Below, piece after piece: positions 18,528 through 26,932 of a DNA stretch of 64,000 nt. The first letter of the stretch is position 1. Every line of letters starts with the position of its first letter. This DNA is from Rhodococcus_F sp040656415 (GTDB lineage Bacteria > Actinomycetota > Actinomycetes > Mycobacteriales > Mycobacteriaceae), in assembly GCF_040656415.1 (NCBI RefSeq), contig NZ_JBFAMC010000007.1, positions 70,115 through 134,114 on the forward strand. Direction: 5' to 3'. A program made the translations under genes and the position numbers. Below the pieces are notes generated by a model, which saw only the letters and a program-made list of their open reading frames with translations, ran no database searches and was not told the DNA's origin.

Positions 18528-18543
18528 CGTGACAAACATCACG
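18528..18543. promoter_or_regulatory. CRP/GlxR-type palindrome upstream of the Sdh1 operon
   Basis: CGTGACAAACATCACG is a perfect palindrome of the form GTGA-N6-TCAC, the core of CRP/FNR-family sites in actinobacteria (consensus TGTGA-N6-TCACA). A TATACG hexamer at 18546-18551 could be the -10 element and GGGAGGGG precedes the ATG at 18572. In mycobacteria CRP controls many respiratory genes. Which direction it acts in here is unknown. Confidence 0.6.
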
Positions 18544-18571
18544 GATATACGGCCGGGTTGGGAGGGGTGTC

Positions 18572-18853
18572 ATGTCGACCTCCGAAATGCTCGAATTGAA
18601 TCGCACGATCGACCGTCTGCGGCGCTGCGTCGGTAACCTGCGTTCGATGTACGGCGACGCTGCACCTGTGCGGCGACTGGACAACGACCTGCAGCGTCTC
18701 GAGATCGACGCGCAAGAATTGGATTCCTCGCCTCCGCATGCCGCCAGCGAATCTGGGGAGCGGATCAAAGTGCCTGATACCCCATACGACGCGTCCATGT
18801 GGCGGGGCGTCGATGATGAGGGTCTAGGCGGACTCCACTACGAGCGCGAATGA
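18572..18853 (+). CDS. Conserved small protein of the Sdh1 operon (Rv0250c-like)
   Basis: 93 residues: an N-terminal predicted helical part (SEMLELNRTIDRLRRCVGNL), then a flexible serine-rich stretch and a C-terminal segment with PDTPYDASMWRGVDDEGLGG. The same kind of protein, ending in a VDDEGxGG motif, precedes the membrane subunit in the mycobacterial sdh1 operon (Rv0250c). Function unknown; the constant position suggests a role in assembly or control of the complex. Strong GGAGGGG ribosome site. The stop overlaps the next start by 4 bp (ATGA). Confidence 0.8.
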   Translation: MSTSEMLELNRTIDRLRRCVGNLRSMYGDAAPVRRLDNDLQRLEIDAQELDSSPPHAASESGERIKVPDTPYDASMWRGVDDEGLGGLHYERE

Positions 18854-19674
18854 GCGCGCCGCCGATGAATCCCGGCAGTTCCGGTGTCGGGTTCCCGACG
18901 CGTGCCCGGATCGCGGAGCGCACGCTCCGCACCGACCGATGGTGGCAGGAGCCGCTGCTGACAGTGCTCGGCCTGTCTGTCTTCGTGATCTATGCGTCGA
19001 TCCGTTCGTGGGTGAGAACCGCGTACTGGGTCGACGATTATCACTACCTGACGCCGTTCTACTCGCCGTGCCTGAGTGACTCGTGCGTGCCGGGCTCCAG
19101 CCACTTCGGCACTCCCATCGGCGAACTGCCGATGTTCATTCCGCTCGGATTTCTGGTGCTGCCTCTGCTGCTCGGGTTCCGGCTCACGTGCTACTACTAC
19201 CGCAAGGCCTACTACCGGTCGGTATGGCTCGCACCGCCCGCATGTGCGGTCGCCGAGCCGCACCGCACCTACTCGGGCGAGACGCGACTGCCGCTGATCA
19301 TCCAGAACGCACACCGTTACTTCTTCTATTTCGCTGTGATCATCTCGGCGATCAATACCTATGACGCGATCGGCGCGTTCCGTGGTGCGGACGGCGGGTT
19401 CGGCATCGGGCTCGGAACCTTGATACTCGTCGGCAACGTGACCCTGCTCTGGGCGTACACCGTGTCGTGTCATTCCTGTCGGCACGTCACCGGTGGCAGG
19501 CTCACTCACTTCTCGAAGCACCCGATCCGGTACTGGCTGTGGACTCAGGTGAGCAAGCTGAACACCCGCCACATGCAACTTGCCTGGATCACCCTGGCCA
19601 CGCTGATGATCACCGACTTCTACGTGATGCTCGTAGCCAGCGGAACCCTGACCGACCTCCGCCTGATCAATTGA
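18850..19674 (+). CDS. Succinate dehydrogenase (Sdh1 type) membrane anchor subunit
   Basis: 274 residues, the same length as the mycobacterial Rv0249c anchor (273). Five hydrophobic segments can be seen: LLTVLGLSVFVIYASI, PLGFLVLPLLLGF, YFFYFAVIISAINTY, LGTLILVGNVTLLW and ITLATLMITDFYVML. Histidines that could bind haem occur next to them (NAHRYFFYF, YTVSCHSCRHVTGG, LNTRHMQ). It anchors the flavoprotein and iron-sulfur subunits to the inner membrane and passes electrons to menaquinone. Overlaps the upstream gene by 4 bp; 88 bp before the flavoprotein gene. Confidence 0.85.
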   Translation: MSAPPMNPGSSGVGFPTRARIAERTLRTDRWWQEPLLTVLGLSVFVIYASIRSWVRTAYWVDDYHYLTPFYSPCLSDSCVPGSSHFGTPIGELPMFIPLGFLVLPLLLGFRLTCYYYRKAYYRSVWLAPPACAVAEPHRTYSGETRLPLIIQNAHRYFFYFAVIISAINTYDAIGAFRGADGGFGIGLGTLILVGNVTLLWAYTVSCHSCRHVTGGRLTHFSKHPIRYWLWTQVSKLNTRHMQLAWITLATLMITDFYVMLVASGTLTDLRLIN

Positions 19675-19762
19675 CCGGCCACCGAGTAGTCGAGTCGCGC
19701 GGGAGTCGGAAGACGCCGTGCAGGCGAAGACCATGGGCAGTTGCCGACAAAGAGGGAGTGCA

Positions 19763-21697
19763 ATGACGGAAGTCGAACGGCACAGCTACGACGTCGTGGT
19801 GATCGGTGCCGGTGGTGCCGGGCTGCGAGCTGTTATCGAGGCCCGCGAACAGGGTATGTCCGTTGCCGTGGTCTGCAAGTCGCTGTTCGGTAAGGCACAC
19901 ACCGTCATGGCGGAGGGTGGGTGCGCTGCCGCAATGGGTAATGCCAACGAGAAAGACACGTGGCAGACACATTTTCAAGACACGATGCGCGGCGGCAAGT
20001 TCCTCAACGACTGGCGAATGGCCGAACTGCACGCGCGTGAAGCGCCCGATCGGGTATGGGAACTCGAAACCTATGGCGCGCTGTTCGATCGAACCTCCGA
20101 CGGCCGGATCAGCCAACGCAATTTCGGTGGTCACACGTATCCTCGTCTCGCGCACGTCGGCGACCGGACAGGTCTCGAACTGATCCGCACCATGCAACAG
20201 AAGATCGTCTCGCTTCAGCAGGAAGACTTCGCCGCCACCGGCGACTACGAGGCCAGAATCAAGATTTTCGCGGAATGCACCATCTCCGAACTCCTCAAGG
20301 ACGGCGACCGGATATCGGGTGCCTTCGGATACTGGCGTGAGAGTGGACGTTTCGTGCTGTTCGAGGCGCCCGCAGTGGTGATGGCGACCGGCGGAATCGG
20401 CAAGTCGTTCAAGGTGACGTCCAATTCGTGGGAGTACACCGGAGATGGTCACGCACTCGCCCTTCGTGCCGGCGCCGACCTCATCAACATGGAGTTCGTC
20501 CAGTTTCACCCGACCGGAATGGTGTGGCCGCCCAGCGTGAAGGGCATCCTCGTCACCGAGGGCGTGCGTGGCGACGGCGGGGTTCTGAAGAACTCCGAAG
20601 GCGATCGTTTCATGTTCTCCTACATTCCCGCGGTCTTCAAAGGTCAGTACGCGGAGACCGAGGAGGAAGCCGACGCCTGGTTGAAAGACTCCGACAACAA
20701 TCGCAGGACGCCGGATCTGCTTCCCCGCGACGAAGTTGCGCGCGCCATCAACTCGGAGGTCAAGGCCGGACGGCAGACTCCGCACGGCGGTGTGTACCTC
20801 GACATCGCCTCACGTATGCCCTCAGAAGAAATCGTTCGCCGACTCCCGTCGATGTACCACCAGTTCAAGGAGCTTGCAGACGTCGACATCACCAAGGAGC
20901 AGATGGAGGTCGGGCCGACCTGCCACTACGTGATGGGAGGCATCGAAGTCGACCCCGACACCGGGTCGTCCAGCGTCGCAGGACTTTTCGCCGCAGGTGA
21001 GTGCTCGGGCGGCATGCACGGCTCCAACAGACTCGGCGGCAATTCACTATCGGACCTGTTGGTGTTCGGACGACGAGCGGGTCTGGGTGCGGCCGGATAC
21101 GTGAAGTCGCTGTCGGAGCGACCGGTCGTTTCTTCTTCCGCCGTGGATGCGGCGGCTCGGATGTTGTTGTCGCCGTTCGATTCCGCGAGTGAACGTGGTG
21201 GCACTTCCGAGAATCCCTACACCCTTCACACAGAGCTTCAGCAGACGATGAACGACCTCGTCGGCATCATCCGGAAGGAAGACGAGATCGTGCGCGCGCT
21301 TGCCACGCTCGATGAGATCAAGGGGCGTATCGGGAGCGTCGAAGTAGAGGGACACCGCCAGTTCAACCCGGGCTGGCACCTTGCGGTCGACCTGCGGAAC
21401 ATGGTGCTGGTCAGTGAGTGTGTCGCACGAGCGGCGCTGATGCGCACCGAGAGTCGCGGTGGGCACACCCGCGACGATCACCCGGACATGGAGGCCGAGT
21501 GGCGCGAGATTCTTCTCGTCTGCAGTGCGGTCGGGGACATGTCCGCGCACCCCACCGCGGCTGTCCCGGACGTCCTGGTCACGCGTAAACATCAGGCTCC
21601 GATGCGTAAGGACCTGTTGGAACTCTTCGAGATCGACGAACTGCGCAAGTACTACACAGACGCCGAACTCGCAGAGCATCCGGGAAGGAAGGGCTGA
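19763..21697 (+). CDS. sdhA: Succinate dehydrogenase/fumarate reductase flavoprotein subunit (Sdh1 type)
   Basis: 644 residues. FAD-binding VVVIGAGGAGLRAVIEA at the N-terminus, the covalent-FAD histidine region KAHTVMAEGGCAAAMGN, and the substrate segments PTCHYVMGGIEVD and MHGSNRLGGNSLSDLLVFGRRAG. Oxidises succinate to fumarate. A longer frame opens at 19718, but ATG 19763 has AGAGGGAG 4 nt upstream and starts with the expected MTEVERHSYDVVVIG. Length and motifs fit Rv0248c (646 residues). The stop is followed after 1 nt by the ATG of the iron-sulfur subunit. Confidence 0.93.
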   Translation: MTEVERHSYDVVVIGAGGAGLRAVIEAREQGMSVAVVCKSLFGKAHTVMAEGGCAAAMGNANEKDTWQTHFQDTMRGGKFLNDWRMAELHAREAPDRVWELETYGALFDRTSDGRISQRNFGGHTYPRLAHVGDRTGLELIRTMQQKIVSLQQEDFAATGDYEARIKIFAECTISELLKDGDRISGAFGYWRESGRFVLFEAPAVVMATGGIGKSFKVTSNSWEYTGDGHALALRAGADLINMEFVQFHPTGMVWPPSVKGILVTEGVRGDGGVLKNSEGDRFMFSYIPAVFKGQYAETEEEADAWLKDSDNNRRTPDLLPRDEVARAINSEVKAGRQTPHGGVYLDIASRMPSEEIVRRLPSMYHQFKELADVDITKEQMEVGPTCHYVMGGIEVDPDTGSSSVAGLFAAGECSGGMHGSNRLGGNSLSDLLVFGRRAGLGAAGYVKSLSERPVVSSSAVDAAARMLLSPFDSASERGGTSENPYTLHTELQQTMNDLVGIIRKEDEIVRALATLDEIKGRIGSVEVEGHRQFNPGWHLAVDLRNMVLVSECVARAALMRTESRGGHTRDDHPDMEAEWREILLVCSAVGDMSAHPTAAVPDVLVTRKHQAPMRKDLLELFEIDELRKYYTDAELAEHPGRKG

Positions 21698-21698
21698 G

Positions 21699-22454
21699 AT
21701 GGGATACGACGCACGGTTCCGGGTGTGGCGCGGCGACTCCGATGGCGGCGCACTCGAGGACTACGTGATTCCCGTGAACGAAGGTGAGGTGGTGCTCGAC
21801 ATCATCCACCGACTCCAGGCGACGCAGGCCCCCGATCTGGCGGTCCGCTGGAACTGCAAGGCCGGCAAGTGTGGGTCTTGTTCCGCAGAGATCAATGGTC
21901 GGCCACGGCTGATGTGCATGACACGGATGTCGACGTTCGCGGAGGACGAGGTGGTGACGGTGACGCCGATGCGGGCGTTTCCCATCGTCCGTGATCTCGT
22001 CACCGATGTGTCGTTCAATTACGAGAAGGCGCGCGAGATTCCATCGTTCAGTCCGCCACCGGACCTTGCGCCGGGCGAGTACCGGATGCAGCAGATCGAC
22101 GTTGAACGTTCACAGGAGTTCCGCAAGTGCATCGAATGCTTCTTGTGCCAGAACACCTGCCACGTCGTGCGCGACCACGAGGACAACAAGACTGCGTTCT
22201 CCGGTCCCCGCTTCTTCATCCGGGTCGCAGAGCTGGAGATGCACCCACTCGACACCGGCGACCGTCGCGACGCTGCGCAGGATGAGTACGGTCTCGGACT
22301 CTGCAATATCACCAAATGCTGCACCGAGGTGTGCCCGGAAGGGATCACGATCACCGACAACGCCATCATTCCGATGAAGGAGCGGGTGGCAGACCAGCGT
22401 TACGACCCTCTGGTCTGGTTGGGTAACAAGCTCTTTCGGCGCGGACGGAGCTAG
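21699..22454 (+). CDS. sdhB: Succinate dehydrogenase iron-sulfur subunit (Sdh1 type)
   Basis: 251 residues. The plant-type ferredoxin domain has NCKAGKCGSCSAEINGRPRLMC for the 2Fe-2S cluster. The second domain has CIECFLCQNTCHVV and CNITKCCTEVCPEGITI for the 4Fe-4S and 3Fe-4S clusters. It carries electrons from FAD to the membrane subunit. The ribosome site GGAAGGAAGG lies in the end of sdhA. A 3' fragment of this gene, with an internal deletion, occurs again at 23718-23883. Converges on a lipase gene 15 bp away. Confidence 0.93.
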   Translation: MGYDARFRVWRGDSDGGALEDYVIPVNEGEVVLDIIHRLQATQAPDLAVRWNCKAGKCGSCSAEINGRPRLMCMTRMSTFAEDEVVTVTPMRAFPIVRDLVTDVSFNYEKAREIPSFSPPPDLAPGEYRMQQIDVERSQEFRKCIECFLCQNTCHVVRDHEDNKTAFSGPRFFIRVAELEMHPLDTGDRRDAAQDEYGLGLCNITKCCTEVCPEGITITDNAIIPMKERVADQRYDPLVWLGNKLFRRGRS

Positions 22455-23690
22455 GCCGCGAACCGCCGGTTACCCGAAGGCCGACCGAACGAACTCGGTG
22501 GTATCGGGTAGGGAGGCGTACATCGCCCCGAGGTGACCGTCCGGGTAGGTGCGAAACACGAAGTTCTGGCCCGCGGCCGTCAGCTCCGAGACGAGAGCGA
22601 ACGTGAACACCGCCGGAACCATGTCGTCGAAGAGTCCCTGGCCGATGAAGAGCGGGCGGTCGTAGCCGGTGACGGGCACGGCCAGTGAGCGCTGCAGCGC
22701 CGCCTGTATGGCGGGATCATCGAGTTGCCGTGACAAGAGCTGGCCGATGGTCAGGTTCCCGAACTGTGCCTCCGCGTCCTGATAGCAGAGCGACTCGACA
22801 CCGCTGAGAACGTCGCGGCCGAGTGGGCTGAGGTAGCTGTCCACGTTCAGGTCCGGATGTGCCGCGCGAAGGCCGGCCAGCGTGTATGCGATGAACACAG
22901 TGCTCCCGGTGAGCGGCAGCGCGGGAAAGCTCGGGCCGGCCAGCGGTGCCAGCTTCTCGATGTTCGATGGCGCACCAGTTGCGACGGTCCCGCGGAAGTC
23001 GAGTTCGGGCGCGTACGTCGTGGCCATCGAGGCGGTGAACAGGGCAGCCTGTCCACCCTGCGACTGCCCGATCGCCACCCACCGATCCGACAGCGAGGGT
23101 GTGACGGCCCGGCCTGCGCGGACCATGTCGATCACGGCGTGTGCCTCCGACGGGCCGTCGAGGTACGGGTGGATTCCGGGCGTGCCGAGCCCGACATAAT
23201 CCGTTTTGACGATGGCATACCCCTGTTGGAGCCAGGATTGCAGGTACGGGCCGGCAATCGGCCCGGTGACCGTCGGGGCGCACTTGTCGGCGATGCCCAC
23301 GGTGCCGTGCGCCCATGAGATCACCGGCCATCCGCCGGGTGGTGGCTCGCCCGGCGGCAGGAGGACTGCCCCGGTGCTCAGCGCCGGTTCATCCTGCGCG
23401 CCTTTGGTCCAGTAGGTCACGTACGTGCCGGACGCTACGTCCTCTGGCAGCGCGGCCGCCGGTATGGGGGACGAGGCGACGACGGTACCGGGAGCGTCGA
23501 GTACGGTCTGCGCACCTGCAGGAACGGAGACGCCGAGCAGCGACATGCCGAGTGTCAGGGCGAGGGCGATGCTTGCGCGTCGGACGAACCATAGTCTCAT
23601 CGTGCGCTCCCTTGGCCGTCGAGGCCGCCTTGCAAGCCATTGGGTCGAGTCGACGGCTCCACTCCATTGTGCATGCTCAGTTGCGGTGCG
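22117..23690. repeat. Parental segment of the sdhB-end/lipase tandem duplication
   Basis: This segment (end of sdhB, the whole first lipase gene and about 90 bp before its start) recurs at 23718-25115. The match begins at CGCAAGT in sdhB and ends near the sequence CCACTCCATTGTGCATGCTCAG, present before both lipase genes. The second copy has lost 167 bp from the sdhB part. Confidence 0.85.
22470..23600 (-). CDS. Secreted lipase/esterase of the LIP (PF03583-like) family, copy 1
   Basis: 376 residues. A Sec signal (MRLWFVRRASIALALTLGMSLL, cleavage after PAGA, about residue 30) precedes an alpha/beta hydrolase domain. The nucleophile elbow is GQSQGG, the oxyanion region is WAHGTVGIADKCAP, and GYAIVKTDYVGLGTPGIHPYL is typical of secretory lipases. 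Asp in GLFDDMVP and His in YPDGHLGAMY can complete the triad. The open frame runs back to 23858, but the extra 86 residues are antisense to the sdhB fragment and are not part of the protein. ATG 23600 follows GGGAGCGCACG. Substrate unknown; acylglycerols or short esters are likely. Confidence 0.82.
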   Translation of the reverse strand: MRLWFVRRASIALALTLGMSLLGVSVPAGAQTVLDAPGTVVASSPIPAAALPEDVASGTYVTYWTKGAQDEPALSTGAVLLPPGEPPPGGWPVISWAHGTVGIADKCAPTVTGPIAGPYLQSWLQQGYAIVKTDYVGLGTPGIHPYLDGPSEAHAVIDMVRAGRAVTPSLSDRWVAIGQSQGGQAALFTASMATTYAPELDFRGTVATGAPSNIEKLAPLAGPSFPALPLTGSTVFIAYTLAGLRAAHPDLNVDSYLSPLGRDVLSGVESLCYQDAEAQFGNLTIGQLLSRQLDDPAIQAALQRSLAVPVTGYDRPLFIGQGLFDDMVPAVFTFALVSELTAAGQNFVFRTYPDGHLGAMYASLPDTTEFVRSAFG

Positions 23691-23717
23691 CCGATCATCG
23701 GGCGTATGTGAATGTCT

Positions 23718-23883
23718 CGCAAGTCCGTCGAATGCTTCTTGTGCCAGAACACCTGTCACGTGGTGCGCGACCATCACGATCACCGACAGCGCCCATATTC
23801 CGATGGAGGAGCGGGTGGCAGACCAGCCTAACGATTCTCTGGTCTGGTTGGGTAACAAGCTCTTTCGGCGCGGGCGAGGCTAG
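23718..23883 (+). pseudogene. Truncated sdhB fragment with an internal deletion
   Basis: The first half matches sdhB 22119-22177 (the CFLCQNTCHVVRDH cluster region) and the second half matches 22345-22454 through to the stop codon (LVWLGNKLF). The missing 167 bp is not a multiple of three, so the reading frame is broken. It lacks the first domain, most cluster cysteines and a start. It is a by-product of duplicating the neighbouring lipase gene. Confidence 0.9.
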
Positions 23884-23897
23884 AGACCAACCGCCTG

Positions 23898-25028
23898 TTA
23901 CCCGAAGGCCGACCGAACGAACTCAGTGGCATCGGGCAGGGCGGCGTACATCGTCGCGACGTGAGTGGTTGGGTAGGTGCGGAACACGAAGTTCTGGCCT
24001 GCGGCCGTCAACTCCGAGGTGAGAGCGAACGTGAACACCACAGGCACCATTTCGTCGAAGAGTCCATGGCCGATGAAGAGCGGGCGGTCGTAGCCGGTGA
24101 CGGGCACCGCCAGTGAACGCTGCAGCGTCGCCAGTATGACGGGATCATCGAGCTGTCGTGACAAGAGCTGGCCGATGGTCAGATCGCCGAACTGCGCCTC
24201 CGCGTCCTGGTAGCAGAGCGACTCGACACCGCTGAGAACGTCTTGGCCGAGCGGGCTGAGGTAGCTGTCCACGTTCAGGTCGGGATATGCCGCCCGGAAG
24301 CCGGCTATCGCGTATGCGATGAACACCGTGCTCCCGGTGAGCGGAAGCGCGGGAAAGTTCGGGCCGAGCAGCGGGGCCAGCTTCTCGATGTTCGACGGCG
24401 CACCGGTTGCGACGGTCCCGCGGAAGTCGAGTTCGGGCGCATACGTCGTGGCCATCGAAGCGGCGGCGAGGACCGCGTGGCCGCCCTGCGAATGCCCGAT
24501 CGCCATCCACCGATCCGACAGCGAGGGTGTCACGGCCCGGCCTGCGCGAACCATGTCGATCACGCTGTGCCCCTCGGACGGGCTATCGAGGTACGGATGG
24601 ATTCCGGGCGTGCCGAGCCCGACATAATCCGTCGCGACGATGGCATACCCCTGCTCGAGCCAGGACTGCACGTACGGGATGACGATCTGGCCGGTGACCG
24701 TCGGGGCGCACTTGTCGGCGACTCCCACGGCGCCGTGTGCCCATGAGATCACCGGCCATCCGCCGGGTGGTGGCTCGCCCGGCGGCAGGAGGACCGCCCC
24801 GGTGCTCAACGCCGGCTGATTCTGCGGGCCCACGGTCCAGTAGGTCACGTACGTGCCGGACGCTACTCCCTCGGGCAGCGCGTCGGCAGGCATAGGGGAC
24901 GAGGCGACGACGGTGCCTGGCGCGTCGAGTACGGTCTGCGCGCCGACAGGGACGGAAAGGCCGAGCAACGACATGCTGATTGTCACCACGGCAGCGATGC
25001 TTGCGCGTCGGACGAACCGTATTCTCAT
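23898..25028 (-). CDS. Secreted lipase/esterase of the LIP (PF03583-like) family, copy 2
   Basis: 376 residues, about 90% identical to copy 1 by eye and the same length. Sec signal MRIRFVRRASIAAVVTISMSLL with cleavage after PVGA. The nucleophile elbow is GHSQGG instead of GQSQGG; Asp is in GLFDEMVP and His in YPTTHVATMY, so the triad is kept. Differences cluster around the elbow, the lid-like segment VTGQIVIPYVQSWLEQGY and the C-terminal loop, which may mean different substrate preference. ATG 25028 is preferred over the longer frame to 25097. Ends 15 bp from the sdhB fragment and starts 79 bp from the bioQ stop. Confidence 0.82.
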   Translation of the reverse strand: MRIRFVRRASIAAVVTISMSLLGLSVPVGAQTVLDAPGTVVASSPMPADALPEGVASGTYVTYWTVGPQNQPALSTGAVLLPPGEPPPGGWPVISWAHGAVGVADKCAPTVTGQIVIPYVQSWLEQGYAIVATDYVGLGTPGIHPYLDSPSEGHSVIDMVRAGRAVTPSLSDRWMAIGHSQGGHAVLAAASMATTYAPELDFRGTVATGAPSNIEKLAPLLGPNFPALPLTGSTVFIAYAIAGFRAAYPDLNVDSYLSPLGQDVLSGVESLCYQDAEAQFGDLTIGQLLSRQLDDPVILATLQRSLAVPVTGYDRPLFIGHGLFDEMVPVVFTFALTSELTAAGQNFVFRTYPTTHVATMYAALPDATEFVRSAFG

Positions 25029-25106
25029 CGTGCGCCCCCCTTGGCCACGACGGCCGCTTCGTCGGCCGATTGGCCGATGCAGCGTGGTCCACTCCATTGT
25101 GCATGC

Positions 25107-25736
25107 TCAGGGGTGGTGCGTGGTTTCCTTCAGACGTGCGCGAATGCCGTCGATGAAGAGGGAGAGGCCGAAGTCGAACCGGATCACAGGGTCACCGTCC
25201 AGCAGATCCTCGTCGTAGGCCGCGATGGGTGAATGCGGGGCATCGGGCGAGAGTGCGGCCCGGGTGAGCGCGCCGGCCGATTCCATCTGCGCCCGCGACT
25301 GTTCGTCGACTGTGTGTCCGAGGACGTAGTAGAGCAGCGAATACGACGCGAGTTCGGCGTGCTCGCGGGACAAGCCCGATCGCCTTCCGGCGGTGGCAAA
25401 GCTCTCGCGCACCCGTGCGTTGGTCATCCGGGAGGCATAGGTGGCCGATACCAGTTCCGCGCCGTCACGGTGTGCAAGCAGCGCCAACCGCAGACGGTGA
25501 GCCAGTTCCAGGAACTCCCCATCCCAGGTTCGGGTGTCGACGGGGGCGTCGACGTCCTCGAGGATCTTGTCGGCCAGCGCCCCGAGGAGGGTCTGCTTGT
25601 TGGGGAAGTGCCAGTACAGCGCGCCCGGCTGTACATCGAGGGAGGAGGCTAGCCTGCGCATCGTCAGGTCGGCGAGGCCGAACTCGTCGAGGATTGCCAT
25701 TGCGCCGTCGAGAACGTCGCCGCGTCGCAACTGCAC
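25107..25736 (-). CDS. bioQ: Biotin-responsive TetR repressor BioQ
   Basis: 209 residues. The N-terminal helix-turn-helix is LTMRRLASSLDVQPGALYWHFPNKQTLLGALADKIL, and the rest resembles the tetracycline-repressor-type ligand domain. The assignment rests on three facts: it is divergent from bioB, the intergenic region holds two TGAAC-N3-GTTCA-type boxes, and the only other such box in the window lies between bioA and bioF. BioQ of corynebacteria and mycobacteria represses bio genes at such sites. It starts with GTG 25736. How it senses biotin (directly or through BirA) is not visible. Confidence 0.82.
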   Translation of the reverse strand: MQLRRGDVLDGAMAILDEFGLADLTMRRLASSLDVQPGALYWHFPNKQTLLGALADKILEDVDAPVDTRTWDGEFLELAHRLRLALLAHRDGAELVSATYASRMTNARVRESFATAGRRSGLSREHAELASYSLLYYVLGHTVDEQSRAQMESAGALTRAALSPDAPHSPIAAYDEDLLDGDPVIRFDFGLSLFIDGIRARLKETTHHP

Positions 25737-25814
25737 TGTGTGATCTCCTGGTTCGTCTGGACGGGCCCACGAAACTCTGCCTGGCTTTGACAGTAATCCA
25801 TCACGGATCTAACG

Positions 25815-25864
25815 TGAACGCCGTTCAACTTGTACAGTGTTCAATTCTTGCCGTTCAATTCTTG
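25815..25864. promoter_or_regulatory. Two BioQ boxes and a direct repeat upstream of bioB
   Basis: Box 1 TGAACGCCGTTCA (25815-25827) is a perfect 5-3-5 palindrome. Box 2 TTGTACAGTGTTCAA (25830-25844) has one mismatch to TTGAAC-N3-GTTCAA. They are 16 bp apart centre to centre. In addition GTTCAATTCTTG occurs twice (25839-25850 and 25853-25864), supplying an extra half-site. Placed 50-100 bp before bioB and next to bioQ. Confidence 0.82.
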
Positions 25865-25913
25865 TCTCAGTCGATTCACGCCACGTGATCGGCCCGGTTC
25901 CCAGGAGATGCGT

Positions 25914-26927
25914 GTGACCTCGGCCTCAGTACAGACGGATATCCTCGCACAGGCGCGGGAGCAGGTGCTCGATCGCGGTGAAGCACTGAACGAGAGCCAG
26001 GTGCTCGAGGTCCTGCGGCTACCTGACGAACGGTTGGAGGAACTCCTCGGGCTCGCCCACGACGTGCGTATGAAGTGGTGCGGCCCTGAGGTCGAGGTAG
26101 AGGGCATCATCAGCCTCAAGACCGGCGGCTGCCCGGAAGACTGCCACTTCTGCTCGCAGTCGGGGCTCTTCCAGTCGCCGGTGCGTGCGGCATGGCTCGA
26201 CATCCCGAGCCTCGTCGAGGCGGCCAAACAGACGGCAAAAACCGGCGCTACCGAGTTCTGCATCGTCGCTGCGGTCCGCGGTCCCGACGAGCGGTTGCTC
26301 GCGCAGGTCGCAGCCGGAATCGAGGCGATCCGCAACGAGGTCGACATCCAGATCGCGTGCTCGCTCGGCATGCTCACGCAGGAGCAGGTCGACCAGCTCG
26401 CCGCGATGGGCGTCCACCGTTACAACCACAACCTCGAGACCGCGAAGTCGCACTTCCCGAATGTCGTCACCACGCACACCTGGGACGAGCGTTGGAACAC
26501 TCTCCGCATGGTCCGCGCCGCGGGCATGGAAGTGTGCTGCGGCGGCATCCTCGGCATGGGCGAGAGCCTCGAACAGCGAGCCGAGTTTGCAGCCAACCTC
26601 GCTGAGCTCGAGCCGGACGAGGTGCCCCTGAACTTCCTCAACCCGCGCCCGGGTACTCCGTTCGGTGACCTCGAGGTCCTGCCGGCGAGCGAGGCACTCA
26701 AGTCCGTCGCCGCTTTCCGGCTCGCGCTGCCGCGCACGATCCTCCGCTTCGCCGGTGGTCGGGAGATCACGCTTGGGGACCTCGGTGCCAAGCAGGGCAT
26801 TCTCGGTGGTATCAACGCCGTCATCGTCGGCAACTACCTCACGACTCTGGGGCGTCCCGCCGAGAAGGACCTGGACCTGCTCGTCGACCTGCAGATGCCG
26901 ATCAAAGCCCTGAACGACACCCTCTAG
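25914..26927 (+). CDS. bioB: Biotin synthase
   Basis: 337 residues. Radical-SAM enzyme that inserts sulfur into dethiobiotin. The cluster motif is KTGGCPEDCHFCSQS (C-x3-C-x2-C); RYNHNLETAKSHFPNVVTTHTWDERWNTL and NFLNPRPGTPFG are further family blocks, and R in RTILRFAGGRE belongs to the 2Fe-2S site. GTG 25914 is chosen because AGGAG at 25903-25907 is 6 nt upstream; ATG 25908 would touch it. Followed after 5 bp by bsaP. Repressed by BioQ. Confidence 0.95.
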   Translation: MTSASVQTDILAQAREQVLDRGEALNESQVLEVLRLPDERLEELLGLAHDVRMKWCGPEVEVEGIISLKTGGCPEDCHFCSQSGLFQSPVRAAWLDIPSLVEAAKQTAKTGATEFCIVAAVRGPDERLLAQVAAGIEAIRNEVDIQIACSLGMLTQEQVDQLAAMGVHRYNHNLETAKSHFPNVVTTHTWDERWNTLRMVRAAGMEVCCGGILGMGESLEQRAEFAANLAELEPDEVPLNFLNPRPGTPFGDLEVLPASEALKSVAAFRLALPRTILRFAGGREITLGDLGAKQGILGGINAVIVGNYLTTLGRPAEKDLDLLVDLQMPIKALNDTL

Positions 26928-26932
26928 CGACC

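Noticed and set aside
23601..23858. N-terminal extension of lipase 1 across the sdhB fragment
   Set aside because: The extra 86 residues are antisense to the duplicated sdhB piece, and a normal signal peptide starts at ATG 23600.
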